Notes: a model not told the origin generated them from the letters alone. A DNA stretch of 56,830 nucleotides from Streptoalloteichus tenebrarius (GCF_024171885.1 NZ_JAMTCP010000044.1:1-56830); one strand, 5' to 3'; counted from the first letter of the stretch, positions 16,695 through 25,188 are shown. Made by a program: numbers and translations.

Positions 16695-18179
16695 GTGTCC
16701 GACGAGCCGGAACGGATGAGCCCCGAGGCCGAGGAGCTGACGCGCCGACTCATGGGGGCGGTCGGCGCGGAGGCCCCGACGGACTGGGCGGAGCTGCGGC
16801 TGGTCTCCCGGCGCGTCGGCCGGTTGGCCGGCGACACGGCGCACGTCGTGCGGCAGCGGGGAGGGACCACCCAGTTCCACCCCTCCCCCGCGTGCGCCGA
16901 CCTGGTCGACCAGTTGCGGTCGGTGATGCACAACCCCCGGCGCGGGACCTGGTTCACCGCCCGCATCACCCTCGTCCGGGGTGGTGAGCCGACGGCGGCG
17001 TTCGACAGGGACCGGGAGCCGGACTGGGAGTCGCCGGTCGGCCCCGACGTGTACCGGGAGGACCTGCGGGTCTTCCCGAGGGCTCCTGAGCACGTGCCCG
17101 AATGGCTGGTCCGCAAGGTCGGGCTGCTCAGGACGACGCAGGAGGAGCCGGCGCCCGCGCCGTTCCGCAGGGCGTTGACCTTCGACGGGGTCGACGCGAC
17201 CGGGCGGCCCGCCGTGGACCGCCCCGTGGTGCCGCCGGGGGACCTGGGGCCGCTGCTCAACTACCTGAGCGGCGCGCCGGTCATCGGCGCCTCGGGGGTG
17301 ACCGAGGTCGACCAGCTCGCGCCGCACGCGCCCCAGGTGGTCCCCGCGACCTTCCACACCGACGGCACGTGGATCTGGCCGGGCGCGGTCGTCTACTACC
17401 TGCGCCAGCACGGCGTCCCGCCGCAGCCGGAGCTGGTCGAGCACGCGCGCGCCCGGGGGTTCACCGTGCCCGAGGTCGAGGAGGCCACGCTGCACGCGGC
17501 GACGGTCGCGGTGGGCGGGCGGGTCACCGCGCCGGCGTCACCGTCCACTGTGGATGACGACACCGTGGTGCTGGAGGTGCGGCGGCGGCTCGCCGGGTTC
17601 GGGGTGCCGCCCCACGCCTACCGGATCGGCGAGACGGCCGACAACGCCTGGTACCTGATGCGCAACGCGCACGACTGGTTCGTGGGCCGGTCCCGCCCCG
17701 GCGAGCTGCCCCGGCAGCTCCGGTTCACCGAGCTGAACGACGCGGCCGCGTTCCTGCTGGGCTCCGTGCTGCTGGAGCTCGCGCCGGCGGCCGCCGAACC
17801 GGCGCCGGTCGCCGGCGCGCGGCACGTGGTCGCCCAGCAGATCGAGCCGCTGCCCGGGGAGCCGCCGCTGGAGCTCTACCGCGACCTGCGACGGATGGTG
17901 CTGTCGGTGGGGACGGAGGTGGACCGGTTCGGCTCGGCCGACGGCAACGTCCTCTACGCGGCCGGCACCCCGTTCGCCTGGCGATCGCTGCCCCCGGACT
18001 GGGCGGACCTGCCGCATCACGCCTACCGGGTGCAACGTCCGGTGGAGGTGCTGGCCGGCACCGCGATCCCGTGGTTCGGGCAGCCGGGCGGCGGGATCGG
18101 CTACGTCTTCCCGCTGCCGCTGCGCGACCTGGTCACGGACGGCGTGCTGCTGCCGTTGCGGGACTACCCCCGGCCGTAG
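16695..18179 (+). CDS. YezG-like / domain X / domain Y / TNT four-module fusion (gene E)
   Basis: This encodes 494 residues and contains every module of the cluster in a compact form: YezG-like (1-145, HNPRRGTWFTARITL, FPRAPEHVPEWL), domain X (154-268, HTDGTWIWPGAVVYYLRQHGVPP), domain Y (284-361, AYRIGETADNAWYLMRN) and TNT (384-492). TNT residues include EVDRFGSADGN, GTPFAWRSLP, HHAYRV and WFGQPGGG with Gln463, so the likely catalytic set is complete. GTG 16695 is chosen because GGAGG lies 8 nt upstream; GTG 16686 overlaps that ribosome binding site. It is 81 bp after gene D. No signal peptide or membrane segment is seen, so it should act in the cytoplasm unless a non-classical system exports it. 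Confidence 0.85.
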   Translation: MSDEPERMSPEAEELTRRLMGAVGAEAPTDWAELRLVSRRVGRLAGDTAHVVRQRGGTTQFHPSPACADLVDQLRSVMHNPRRGTWFTARITLVRGGEPTAAFDRDREPDWESPVGPDVYREDLRVFPRAPEHVPEWLVRKVGLLRTTQEEPAPAPFRRALTFDGVDATGRPAVDRPVVPPGDLGPLLNYLSGAPVIGASGVTEVDQLAPHAPQVVPATFHTDGTWIWPGAVVYYLRQHGVPPQPELVEHARARGFTVPEVEEATLHAATVAVGGRVTAPASPSTVDDDTVVLEVRRRLAGFGVPPHAYRIGETADNAWYLMRNAHDWFVGRSRPGELPRQLRFTELNDAAAFLLGSVLLELAPAAAEPAPVAGARHVVAQQIEPLPGEPPLELYRDLRRMVLSVGTEVDRFGSADGNVLYAAGTPFAWRSLPPDWADLPHHAYRVQRPVEVLAGTAIPWFGQPGGGIGYVFPLPLRDLVTDGVLLPLRDYPRP

Positions 18180-18190
18180 CGCTCGCACAT

Positions 18191-18253
18191 TGTCCTCAGT
18201 GGACACAGATCTGTCCTCAGTGGACGCTTTCTTGCGCTCGGCTCTTGCGCTCG
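18191..18253. repeat. short direct repeats after the TNT cluster
   Basis: tgtcctcagtggac occurs at 18191-18204 and 18212-18225, 21 bp apart. cttgcgctcg occurs at 18231-18240 and 18244-18253. The first unit is itself close to an inverted repeat (TGTCC...GGACA). This is a patch of local duplication with no gene. Confidence 0.7.
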
Positions 18254-18340
18254 GCGCGCGCCGCGAGCCACCCGGTCGCTGGTGGCCGCCGGAAGGAGCA
18301 CGCGTCTCCGGAAGGAGCGTCCGTCTCCGGGTGTTCTCCC

Positions 18341-19040
18341 GGGGACGTCGACGTCAACGCTGACCGGCACGCCGAGCTGGTGGACGAGGCCGCCCGGCGG
18401 GGCGGGCGGGTGGTCTTCCCCGAGCTGTCGCTGACCGGTTACGAGCTGGACCTCGTCACGTCCGCGCGGGACCGGGTGGCCACGGCCGTCGCCGACGCCC
18501 GACTCGCCCCGGTCCGCCGGGCCTGCGCCATGGGCGGCGTGGTCGTCGTGGTCAGGGCTGTGGTCCCTGGCGGCTCTGACCTGCGCCTCGCCTCCCTCGT
18601 GTCCGGCGGTGACGGCGAGATCGTCACGACGTTCGCGAAGAAGCACCTGCACGGCCGGGAGCTGGAGCTGTTCCGCGCGGGTGAAGGGACGACCGTCGTC
18701 GACGTCGACGGTTGGGCGCTGGGCATGGTGATCTGCCAGGACGCGGCGATCCCCGAGCACGCCGAGGAGGTGTTCGCGGCCGACGCCGGACGTCTCCGTG
18801 GTGAGCGCGCTCGACGGCGCGGGCACCGAGCGGCGCAGGGACGACCACATGCGGGCACGTTCCTCCAACCGCGGCCAGTGGGCCGTGCTCTCCACCCACG
18901 CCGGTGACACCGGCAAGATCAACACCACCGGGGCAGCGGCGTGTGGGGCCCAGCGGCCGCGCGGTCAGCCGTGCGGGGGTGGGCGCGCCGGATCTCGCGG
19001 TGGCCACCCTGCGCCCGACGACGGGTGAACGCCGGCGCTA
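18341..19040 (+). pseudogene. carbon-nitrogen hydrolase (nitrilase family) pseudogene
   Basis: Remains of a nitrilase/amidase gene run through three frames. The first frame holds FPELSLTGYE with the catalytic Glu, FAKKHLHGRELELF with the Lys and GMVICQDAAIPEHAEEV with the Cys. A shift near 18780 moves the reading to VSALDGAGTERRRDDHMRARS and NRGQWAVLSTHAGDTGKINTTG. A second shift near 18929 moves it to GSGVWGPSGRAVSRAGVGAPDLAVATLRP. The expected N-terminus before GDVDVNADRH is missing and the region in front is made of short repeats. With a lost start and two frameshifts it cannot make the enzyme, although the triad residues are still readable. Decay looks recent. Confidence 0.85.
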
Positions 19041-19047
19041 CCCGCGC

Positions 19048-19217
19048 TGTCGGTGCCCTCGGGTTGTCTGTGCACTCGGGGTTGTCTGTGCACTCGGGAT
19101 TGTCGGTGCTCTCAGGTTGTCGGTGCTCTCAGGTTGTCGGCGCCCTCAGGTTGTTGTCTGTGCACTCGGGTTGTCGGTGCTCTCAGGTTGTCTGTGCCCT
19201 CGGGGTTGTCGGCGGAG
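19048..19217. repeat. 17-18 bp tandem repeat array between the nitrilase pseudogene and dnaE2
   Basis: About nine and a half units run without interruption, apart from one extra tgt. They alternate between tgtcggtgctctcaggt (17 bp) and tgtctgtgcactcggggt (17-18 bp). The array ends 5 bp before the stop of the leftward dnaE2 gene. It encodes no plausible protein and resembles a minisatellite. Confidence 0.9.
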
Positions 19218-19221
19218 AAGG

Positions 19222-22200
19222 TCAGCGGAAGTCACGGGACCGGGAGGGAACGCGCAGGTCGAGCCGTTGGAGGTGGTCGGCGCGGAGGTTGGTGACGCCG
19301 TCGGCTCGTTCCAGCACCCCCCGCACGAGCAGGGCCGGGCTGGACCGGGCCACCCGCCGGTAGCGGGCCCACAGGCCGGGAGCGCAGACGACGTTGACCA
19401 TCCCGGTCTCGTCCTCCAGGTTCAGGAAGGTCACCCCGCCGGCGGTGGCCGGGCGCTGGCGGTGGGTGACCGCCCCGCCGACCAGCACCCGCGTGCCGTG
19501 CTCCACCTCGGCCAGGCGGGCCGTGGGAAGCGCGCCCAACGCGTCCAACCGGTCCCGCACGAACTGCGTCGGGTAGCTGGTCGGCGAGACGCCCGTGGCC
19601 CACACGTCGGCCACGGCCAGCTCCACCTCGTCCATGCCGGGCAGCGGTGGGGCGGTCACACCGACCGCCGTGCCGGGGAGCCGGTCCGGGCGCTCCGCGG
19701 CCACCGCGCCGGCCGCCCACAACGCGCCCCGGCGGGTCGTCCCGAAACAGTCGAACGCGCCCGCCGTGGCCAGCGCCTCCACCTGGGCGGTGCTGAGCCG
19801 GACCCGGCGGGCCAGGTCGACCATGTCCCGGTACGGCCCGTCGCGCCGCCGCTCCTCGACGATCCGTCCGGCCAGCTCCTCGCCCAACCCCCGGACGGAG
19901 CCCAACCCCAGGCGCACCGCGCGCGGCTCCCGCAGCTCGCGGGGCACCGCGACCACCTGGCTCCCGTCGGCGGTGCGCACGGCCACGCCCTCGGCCGACG
20001 CCCGCCGCCGGGCGGCCGGCTCCCGGGACAGCGGTTCGGGTCCGGAGGGGTCGACCGGCTCCAGCCCGGGGTGGGCGAGGCTGGCGTTGACGTCCGGCCC
20101 GCGCACCTCGACCCCGTGCCTGCGGGCGTCGGCGATCAGGGACTGGGGCGAGTAGAACCCCATCGGCTGGGCCCTCAGCAACGCCGCACAGAACGCCTCC
20201 GGGTAGTAGAGCTTGAACCAGGCACTGGCGTAGACCAGGAGCGCGAAGCTCAGCGCGTGGCTCTCGGGGAAGCCGAAGTTGGCGAAGGCCAACAACCTGC
20301 CGTAGATCCGCTCCGCCAGCTCGCCCCGGATGCCGTTGGCCGCCATGCCCTCGAACAGCCGGTCCCTGATCCGCTCCATGCGTTCCGTGGACCGCTTCGC
20401 GCCCATCGCCCTGCGCAGCTCGTCGGCCTCGGCTCCGGTGAACCCGGCGACGTCCACGGCGATCTGCATGAGCTGCTCCTGGAACAACGGAACACCGAGG
20501 GTCTTCTTCAACGCCGGCTCCAGCAACGGGTGGTCGACGGTCGCCTCCTCCTGCCCGTTGCGCCGGCGGATGTAGGGGTGCACCGACCCGCCCTGGATCG
20601 GGCCGGGGCGGATCAGGGCCACCTCCACCACCAGGTCGTAGAACTCCTCGGGCTTCAGCCGGGGCAGGGTCGCCATCTGGGCGCGGCTCTCCACCTGGAA
20701 CACGCCGACGGTGTCGGCCCGGCGGAGCATCTCGTAGACGGCGGCGTCGGCGAGGTCGAGCCGGCCGATGTCGATCCGCACGCCGTGGTGCTCGGCCACC
20801 AGGTCGACGGCATAGTGCAGTGCGGACAGCATGCCCAGCCCGAGCAGGTCGAACTTGACCAGGCCGACCGCGGCGCAGTCGTCCTTGTCCCACTGGAGGA
20901 CGGTGCGGCCGGGCATCCGCGCCCACTCCACCGGGCACACCTCGCTCACCGGCCGGTCGCAGATGACCATCCCACCGGAGTGGATGCCCAGGTGCCGGGG
21001 GAACCCCTCCAGTTGGTCGGCCAACGCCACCACGTGCTCCGGGATGTCGGTGCCGTCCGTGGCGTCGCGCAGCGGCCCCCACCGGTCGATCTGCCCGCTC
21101 CACGCGTCCTGCTGCCCCGGCGAGAACCCGAAGGCCCGCGCGACGTCGCGGACGGCGGAGCGGGCCCGGTAGGTGATCACGTTCGCCACCTGGGCCGCCC
21201 TGTCCCGCCCGTACCGGCGGTAGACGTACTGGATGACCTCCTCCCTGCGGTCGGACTCGATGTCCACGTCGATGTCGGGCGGCCCGTCCCGCTCCGGCGC
21301 GAGGAACCGCTCGAAGAGCAGCCCGTAGCGGACCGCGTCGACGTGCGTGATGCCCAGGGCGTAGCAGACCGCGGAGTTGGCCGCCGACCCCCTGCCCTGG
21401 CACAGGATGTCGTGCTTGCGGCAGAACTGGACGATGTCGTGCACCACGAGGAAGTAGCCGGGGAACCCCAGCTTCTCGATCACGGCCAGCTCGTGCTCGA
21501 TCTGGTCGTAGGCGCGCGGGTTCGCCTCCGGCGGGCCGTAGCGCTCCTCGGCGCCCCGCAGCGCCAGTTCCCGCAGCCAGGTGTCCTCCGTGCGGCCGGG
21601 GGGAACCGGGAACGGGGGCAGTTTCGGCGCGACCAGCCGCAGGTCGAAGGCGCAGGCCCGCCCCAGCTCGGCGGCGGCGCGGACCGCCTGGGGATGACGG
21701 GCGAACACCGCGGCCATCTCCGCGCCGGAACGCAGGTGGGCGGCGCCGGCGGGCGGCAGCCAGCCGTCCATCTCGTCCATGCCGCGCCGGGCCCGCACGG
21801 CGGCCATCGCGGTCGCGAGGGGATACCGCGCCGGCGTGGCGTAGTGCGCCGCTGTCGTGGCCACAGTGGACAGTCCAGCCGTGGCGGCGAGCGCGGCGAG
21901 CGCCGCGTTGCGCTCGTCGTCCTCGGGCAGGCCGTGGTGGGTGAGTTCCACATGGACGTTCTCCCTGCCGTACAGGGAGACCAGGCGGTCCAGCTCCCTG
22001 GCGGCGGCGTCGGGCCCACCGGTCTCCAACGCGGCGCGCACCGCCCCCTTGCGGCACCCGGTGAGCACCGCCCAGTGGCCGCCCGCCTGCGCGGCCACCT
22101 CCTCCTCGACGTAGACCGGACGCCCCTTCTCCTCCCCCCTGAGCTGTGCGGCGCTGATCGTCCGGCACAGCCGCGCGTACCCCTCGGGGTCGCGGGCGAG

Positions 22201-22665
22201 CACCAGCAGGTGCCGGCCCCCGGGGTCGGCGTCCCCGCCGCGTGGTCGGGAGAGCCCGAGGCCGAGTTCCGCGCCGAACACGGTGCGGACCCCGAGTTCG
22301 GCGGCGGCCTCGGCGAACCGCACCACGCCGTACACGCCGTCGTGGTCGGTCAACGCGATCGCCTCCAGCCCGAGCCGCGCGGCCTCCGCGACCAGTTCCT
22401 CAGGATGGCTCGCGCCGTCGAGGAAGCTGAAGTTGGAGTGGCAGTGCAGCTCGGCGTACGGGACGGGTCGTGGCTGGTCGGGAGTGGCGGCGGGTGCGGG
22501 CGGGCCGAGTTCCGGCGGGACGCCCCTCGCCCGCCGGCGGGTCCACGCGGGGCTGTCGCCGCCGTCGCCCGGGTGCGGTTCGTCGCGGGGCGACCGCCCC
22601 CTCGCGTCGCCGGACAACGCGCGTTCGAACTCCTGCCAGGTCAGCGGCGGGTTGTTCCACCCCAT
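19222..22665 (-). CDS. dnaE2: error-prone DNA polymerase III alpha-type subunit DnaE2
   Basis: This encodes 1147 residues, the usual size for DnaE2/ImuC. It synthesises DNA across lesions as part of the SOS mutasome with ImuA' and ImuB. The N-terminal PHP domain begins YAELHCHSNFSFLDGASHPEEL (about residue 69) with ALTDHDGVYG. The palm carries PDIDVDIESDRREEV with the catalytic aspartates. Later come the helix-hairpin-helix region and a C-terminal OB fold (VLVGGAVTHRQRPATAGGVTFLNLEDETG). It stands apart from imuA'-imuB, with an 834-bp gap between, but on the same strand. No canonical LexA box is seen directly upstream, only an inverted repeat at 22767-22788. Confidence 0.96.
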   Translation of the reverse strand: MGWNNPPLTWQEFERALSGDARGRSPRDEPHPGDGGDSPAWTRRRARGVPPELGPPAPAATPDQPRPVPYAELHCHSNFSFLDGASHPEELVAEAARLGLEAIALTDHDGVYGVVRFAEAAAELGVRTVFGAELGLGLSRPRGGDADPGGRHLLVLARDPEGYARLCRTISAAQLRGEEKGRPVYVEEEVAAQAGGHWAVLTGCRKGAVRAALETGGPDAAARELDRLVSLYGRENVHVELTHHGLPEDDERNAALAALAATAGLSTVATTAAHYATPARYPLATAMAAVRARRGMDEMDGWLPPAGAAHLRSGAEMAAVFARHPQAVRAAAELGRACAFDLRLVAPKLPPFPVPPGRTEDTWLRELALRGAEERYGPPEANPRAYDQIEHELAVIEKLGFPGYFLVVHDIVQFCRKHDILCQGRGSAANSAVCYALGITHVDAVRYGLLFERFLAPERDGPPDIDVDIESDRREEVIQYVYRRYGRDRAAQVANVITYRARSAVRDVARAFGFSPGQQDAWSGQIDRWGPLRDATDGTDIPEHVVALADQLEGFPRHLGIHSGGMVICDRPVSEVCPVEWARMPGRTVLQWDKDDCAAVGLVKFDLLGLGMLSALHYAVDLVAEHHGVRIDIGRLDLADAAVYEMLRRADTVGVFQVESRAQMATLPRLKPEEFYDLVVEVALIRPGPIQGGSVHPYIRRRNGQEEATVDHPLLEPALKKTLGVPLFQEQLMQIAVDVAGFTGAEADELRRAMGAKRSTERMERIRDRLFEGMAANGIRGELAERIYGRLLAFANFGFPESHALSFALLVYASAWFKLYYPEAFCAALLRAQPMGFYSPQSLIADARRHGVEVRGPDVNASLAHPGLEPVDPSGPEPLSREPAARRRASAEGVAVRTADGSQVVAVPRELREPRAVRLGLGSVRGLGEELAGRIVEERRRDGPYRDMVDLARRVRLSTAQVEALATAGAFDCFGTTRRGALWAAGAVAAERPDRLPGTAVGVTAPPLPGMDEVELAVADVWATGVSPTSYPTQFVRDRLDALGALPTARLAEVEHGTRVLVGGAVTHRQRPATAGGVTFLNLEDETGMVNVVCAPGLWARYRRVARSSPALLVRGVLERADGVTNLRADHLQRLDLRVPSRSRDFR

Positions 22666-22766
22666 CCGTCCTCACCTCCCTGCGTTCCTGTCCTGGGCAT
22701 GACCCCGGCCCCGATTCCTTCGCGGGCAGTACGTTCACGCCTCAGGGGCCTACTTCTCGATCAAGG

Positions 22767-22788
22767 GGTTCCGATCATTCGCGGAACC
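22767..22788. promoter_or_regulatory. inverted repeat about 100 bp upstream of dnaE2
   Basis: GGTTCCG (22767-22773) and CGGAACC (22782-22788) form a 7-bp inverted repeat with an 8-nt centre. It could be an operator or a small hairpin. It does not match the actinobacterial SOS box. Confidence 0.35.
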
Positions 22789-23325
22789 TTCTCTGATGGC
22801 GTTCGACTCCAGCCCTTCGCCAGATGGTCCACCCCTTGCCGGGTGGCCGTTTTCTCCTGCTGCTCAGGGAGATCAGAGTCCCGACCTCCGGGGCTGGCTG
22901 ATGTACCTGCCCCACCCCAGGAAAGATCCACTCAGGCTGTTTCTCCTTACTGGAGAGCCGCTCTTCTTGAGTAGTTCTCTTCCCAAGCGGCGCGCTTCTG
23001 GGAGCTCCCCTTCTTTCGGGGGATCCCGTTCCTGGGCGCTCCCGTTCCTGGGCGCTTCCGCTCTCGGACGCTTCCGTTCTCGGACGCTTCGGTTCCTGAA
23101 CGCTTCCGTTCCCAGGCACTCCTGTTTCCGGATACTCGCGTTTCCCAGGTGCTTCCGTTTCCCGGGTTACTCCCATTTCCCGGATGATTCCGTTTTCCTG
23201 ATGCACTGCCGGGACACGGGTGTTCCGCATGCCTGAGCGAACGCCCAGTGGACTCCCAGGTTCGTCAAGCCCCCGAGGGAAAGAACCCCTTGTGGGGTAA
23301 GAAAACCACTCCTGCGTGAGCCGAG
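22789..23325. other. gene-free stretch between dnaE2 and the DnaA-box module
   Basis: Frames here are open only because they cross a repeat array (23022-23183). Codon use and composition do not look like coding sequence, and the GC content is lower than in the flanking genes. Apart from the 16-bp repeat array I see no gene or RNA. Confidence 0.6.
23022..23183. repeat. 16-bp tandem repeat array, about ten degenerate units
   Basis: Eight consecutive 16-bp units run from 23022 to 23149, for example gatcccgttcctgggc, gctcccgttcctgggc, gcttccgttctcggac and gcttccgttcccaggc. Two 17-bp units follow up to about 23183. The length is strictly kept while the bases drift, showing an old expanded array. 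Confidence 0.88.
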
Positions 23326-23353
23326 TTGTCCACAGCCTCCTGAGTTATCCACA
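23326..23353 (+). promoter_or_regulatory. pair of DnaA boxes, copy 1 of inverted module
   Basis: TTGTCCACA (23326-23334) and TTATCCACA (23345-23353) are exact DnaA boxes, 19 bp start to start and in the same orientation. The first is the preferred actinobacterial form. They lie upstream of a 46-bp block that is repeated, inverted, near 30 kb together with another box pair. Confidence 0.85.
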
Positions 23354-23392
23354 GCGGACTGTTCTCGGCTTCGGCCATGCCGTGTTCTTCGA

Positions 23393-23438
23393 TAGGCTGG
23401 AGCGGGGCTCGCCCCCCGGGACGGGTGGGGGGTGTCCT
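23393..23438 (+). repeat. 46-bp block of the DnaA-box module, copy 1
   Basis: This 46-bp G-rich block starts taggctggagcggggctc. Its reverse complement recurs at 29965-30010 with 43 of 46 bases identical. The block starts 39 nt after the second DnaA box; in the other copy the distance is 38 nt. The leading TAGGCT could be a -10 box. Confidence 0.85.
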
Positions 23439-23499
23439 CCGGTGGGTGAGGGTGCTGGTCCGGGCGGCGAGGGCGTGGTGGGCAAGTGCCTCGGCTCGG

Positions 23500-25188
23500 T
23501 CAGTCATAGCGGCCCTCCACCCACCACTGGCCGGTTTCGCGGGCCAACAACAACGCGACCTGGTTGGCCTCGTCGCCCCCGTCCGCCAGCACGACCTGGA
23601 GCCGCGCCACACGCCGGGGCGGTGGACCGTCCCCCGTCCCCTGGGCCCGTGCGGGCGGTCCCGACGCCGCCGCGGCGGCGACCCACCACCGCTCGTGCGC
23701 CGGCCACGGCCCCGCCCAGGCCAGCACCCGGCGGGGCGGCTCCCCCGCCACCCGCACCACCGCCGGCCTCGCCGTGATCATGTGTCGGCCGGTGACCCCC
23801 ACCGGCTGTCCGTCTCCGTCCAGCACCTCCACCGGGGTCGGCCGCTCCGGCAGCAACGTCGGCGAGGGCGGGGGCAGGCGGCCCGGCCACGGCGGCTCCG
23901 GGTCGAGCGCGGGCCGGCGCTCCTCGCCCCACGGCACCCACCGCACCCGGTCGGCGGGGCCGCGCCCCCCGCCCAGCACCGGGGTGAGCACCGCGTCCGG
24001 CCCGAGCAGGCCCTGCACCCTGACCAGCGCCCGCGCCGCCCGCTCGCCGTCGGGTGTCTCGCCGCGGAACAGGTCGAGCTGCAACGCGTCGGCGCCGACC
24101 ACCTCCTCCGGCTCCAACCGCAGCGACACCACGCCGGCCGTGGGGCGGTCCGCGCCGCGCCCGGTCAACCAGCCGTCGAGCTGCCACCGCACCCGGTCGG
24201 CGGTTCCCGTGGCGGTGAGCGGCCCGGCGCAGCGCCACACCCGCGCCAGCTCCTCCCCGTGCCCGGTCCTGGCCTCGATGCGCAGCCGGGTGCAGGCGAG
24301 GCCGAGCCGGGCCAGCCGGGCGTGCAGCCGTTCCGCCAACGCGCGCGCCGCGAAGGCCGCGGCGTCGACCCGCTCCACCGGCGGGTCCAGCTCCTCGTCC
24401 ACGGCCACCTCGGGCGGTGGGCGCCGGCGCCCGGGAGGGCGCTCCTCCAGACCCGCGGCCAGCCGGTGCGCGAGCACCGCGCCGGCTCCGAACCGGGACG
24501 CCACGTCGCCGGCCGGCACGGCCGCGAACGCGCCGAGCGTGCGCAGTCCGAGGCGTCGCAACAGGTCCACCAGATCCGCCATGGCTGTTCGGTCCGATGT
24601 GGACGGACGAGCCGCCTCGTCGAGCAACAGCTCGTGGACCCCCAGCGGGGCGAGGAAGTCGGCGCTGCCGCCCGCCGGCACGAGCGCGCCCCTGCGCGCC
24701 GCCAGCGTCGCGGCGAACAGCCCGTCGGCCACCCCGACCTGGCACTCCGCGCCGGCCCGCGCGGCGACGTGGTCGACGATCCGCTCCGCGGCGGCCTCCT
24801 CGCCCCCGAAGTACCCGGCGGGCCCCCGCGCGGGCACCGCGACCAGCCCGGGGCGCACCACCTCCACTCCCGGCGCCAGCTCCTCCACCGCCGCCGCCAC
24901 CGGCTCGAACAGCCGGGCGTCCCGGTCGGGGTCGTCGTCGAACACCAGCAGGTGGGGGCAGCGCGCCTGGGCCTCCCGTTTCCGCAGGCCCCGACCGACC
25001 CCCTCGGCCCTCGCCGTGGCGGAGCACGCCGCCACCCGGTTCGCGACGAGCACGGCCGCCGGCGTGTGCGCCGGCGCGCCCGCGGCCGCGCACGCGGCGA
25101 CCACCGGCCAGTCCGGGCACCACACCACCAGCGTGCGCACCGCAGCGGTCGTCTCCCGCGCGCCGCTCTCAGCGCCCATCGCGGTCAC
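23500..25188 (-). CDS. imuB: ImuB, Y-family polymerase-like mutasome adaptor
   Basis: This encodes 562 residues. ImuB links ImuA' and DnaE2 to the beta clamp and is not itself an active polymerase. The N-terminal TLVVWCPDWPVVAA lacks the catalytic Asp found at this place in true Y-family polymerases. A little-finger-like region follows. QLDLF at about residue 377, after EEVVGADAL, is a textbook beta-clamp binding motif. The C-terminal part (RPTPVEVLDGDGQPVGVTGRHMITARPA...WWVEGRYD) is typical of ImuB. The start is GTG 25188, with GGAGACGAG just ahead. It lies 171 bp downstream of imuA' on the same strand and is probably in its LexA-controlled unit. Confidence 0.94.
   Translation of the reverse strand: MTAMGAESGARETTAAVRTLVVWCPDWPVVAACAAAGAPAHTPAAVLVANRVAACSATARAEGVGRGLRKREAQARCPHLLVFDDDPDRDARLFEPVAAAVEELAPGVEVVRPGLVAVPARGPAGYFGGEEAAAERIVDHVAARAGAECQVGVADGLFAATLAARRGALVPAGGSADFLAPLGVHELLLDEAARPSTSDRTAMADLVDLLRRLGLRTLGAFAAVPAGDVASRFGAGAVLAHRLAAGLEERPPGRRRPPPEVAVDEELDPPVERVDAAAFAARALAERLHARLARLGLACTRLRIEARTGHGEELARVWRCAGPLTATGTADRVRWQLDGWLTGRGADRPTAGVVSLRLEPEEVVGADALQLDLFRGETPDGERAARALVRVQGLLGPDAVLTPVLGGGRGPADRVRWVPWGEERRPALDPEPPWPGRLPPPSPTLLPERPTPVEVLDGDGQPVGVTGRHMITARPAVVRVAGEPPRRVLAWAGPWPAHERWWVAAAAASGPPARAQGTGDGPPPRRVARLQVVLADGGDEANQVALLLARETGQWWVEGRYD

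Noticed and set aside
9882-18179. Classical secreted polymorphic toxin locus
   Set aside because: None of the proteins has a signal peptide, WXG100/LXG domain, RHS repeats or other export element, and no separate immunity gene was recognised after the TNT genes.
19048-19217. CRISPR array
   Set aside because: Units are 17-18 bp with no spacers between them and no cas genes are present; it is a simple tandem repeat.
22780-22830. GCGTTCGACTCC resembling a tRNA T-arm
   Set aside because: No acceptor stem, anticodon arm or CCA-side partner can be folded around it.
18904-22974. Rightward open frame of 1356 codons opposite dnaE2
   Set aside because: It is the antisense shadow of dnaE2, which has full polymerase motifs on the other strand. 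Only its first part is real, as the last piece of the nitrilase pseudogene.
22775-23230. Leftward open frame of 151 codons rich in RERPGT/SGSAQE-type steps
   Set aside because: It is open only because it crosses the 16-bp repeat array; no ribosome binding site, no domain, and composition unlike the neighbouring genes.
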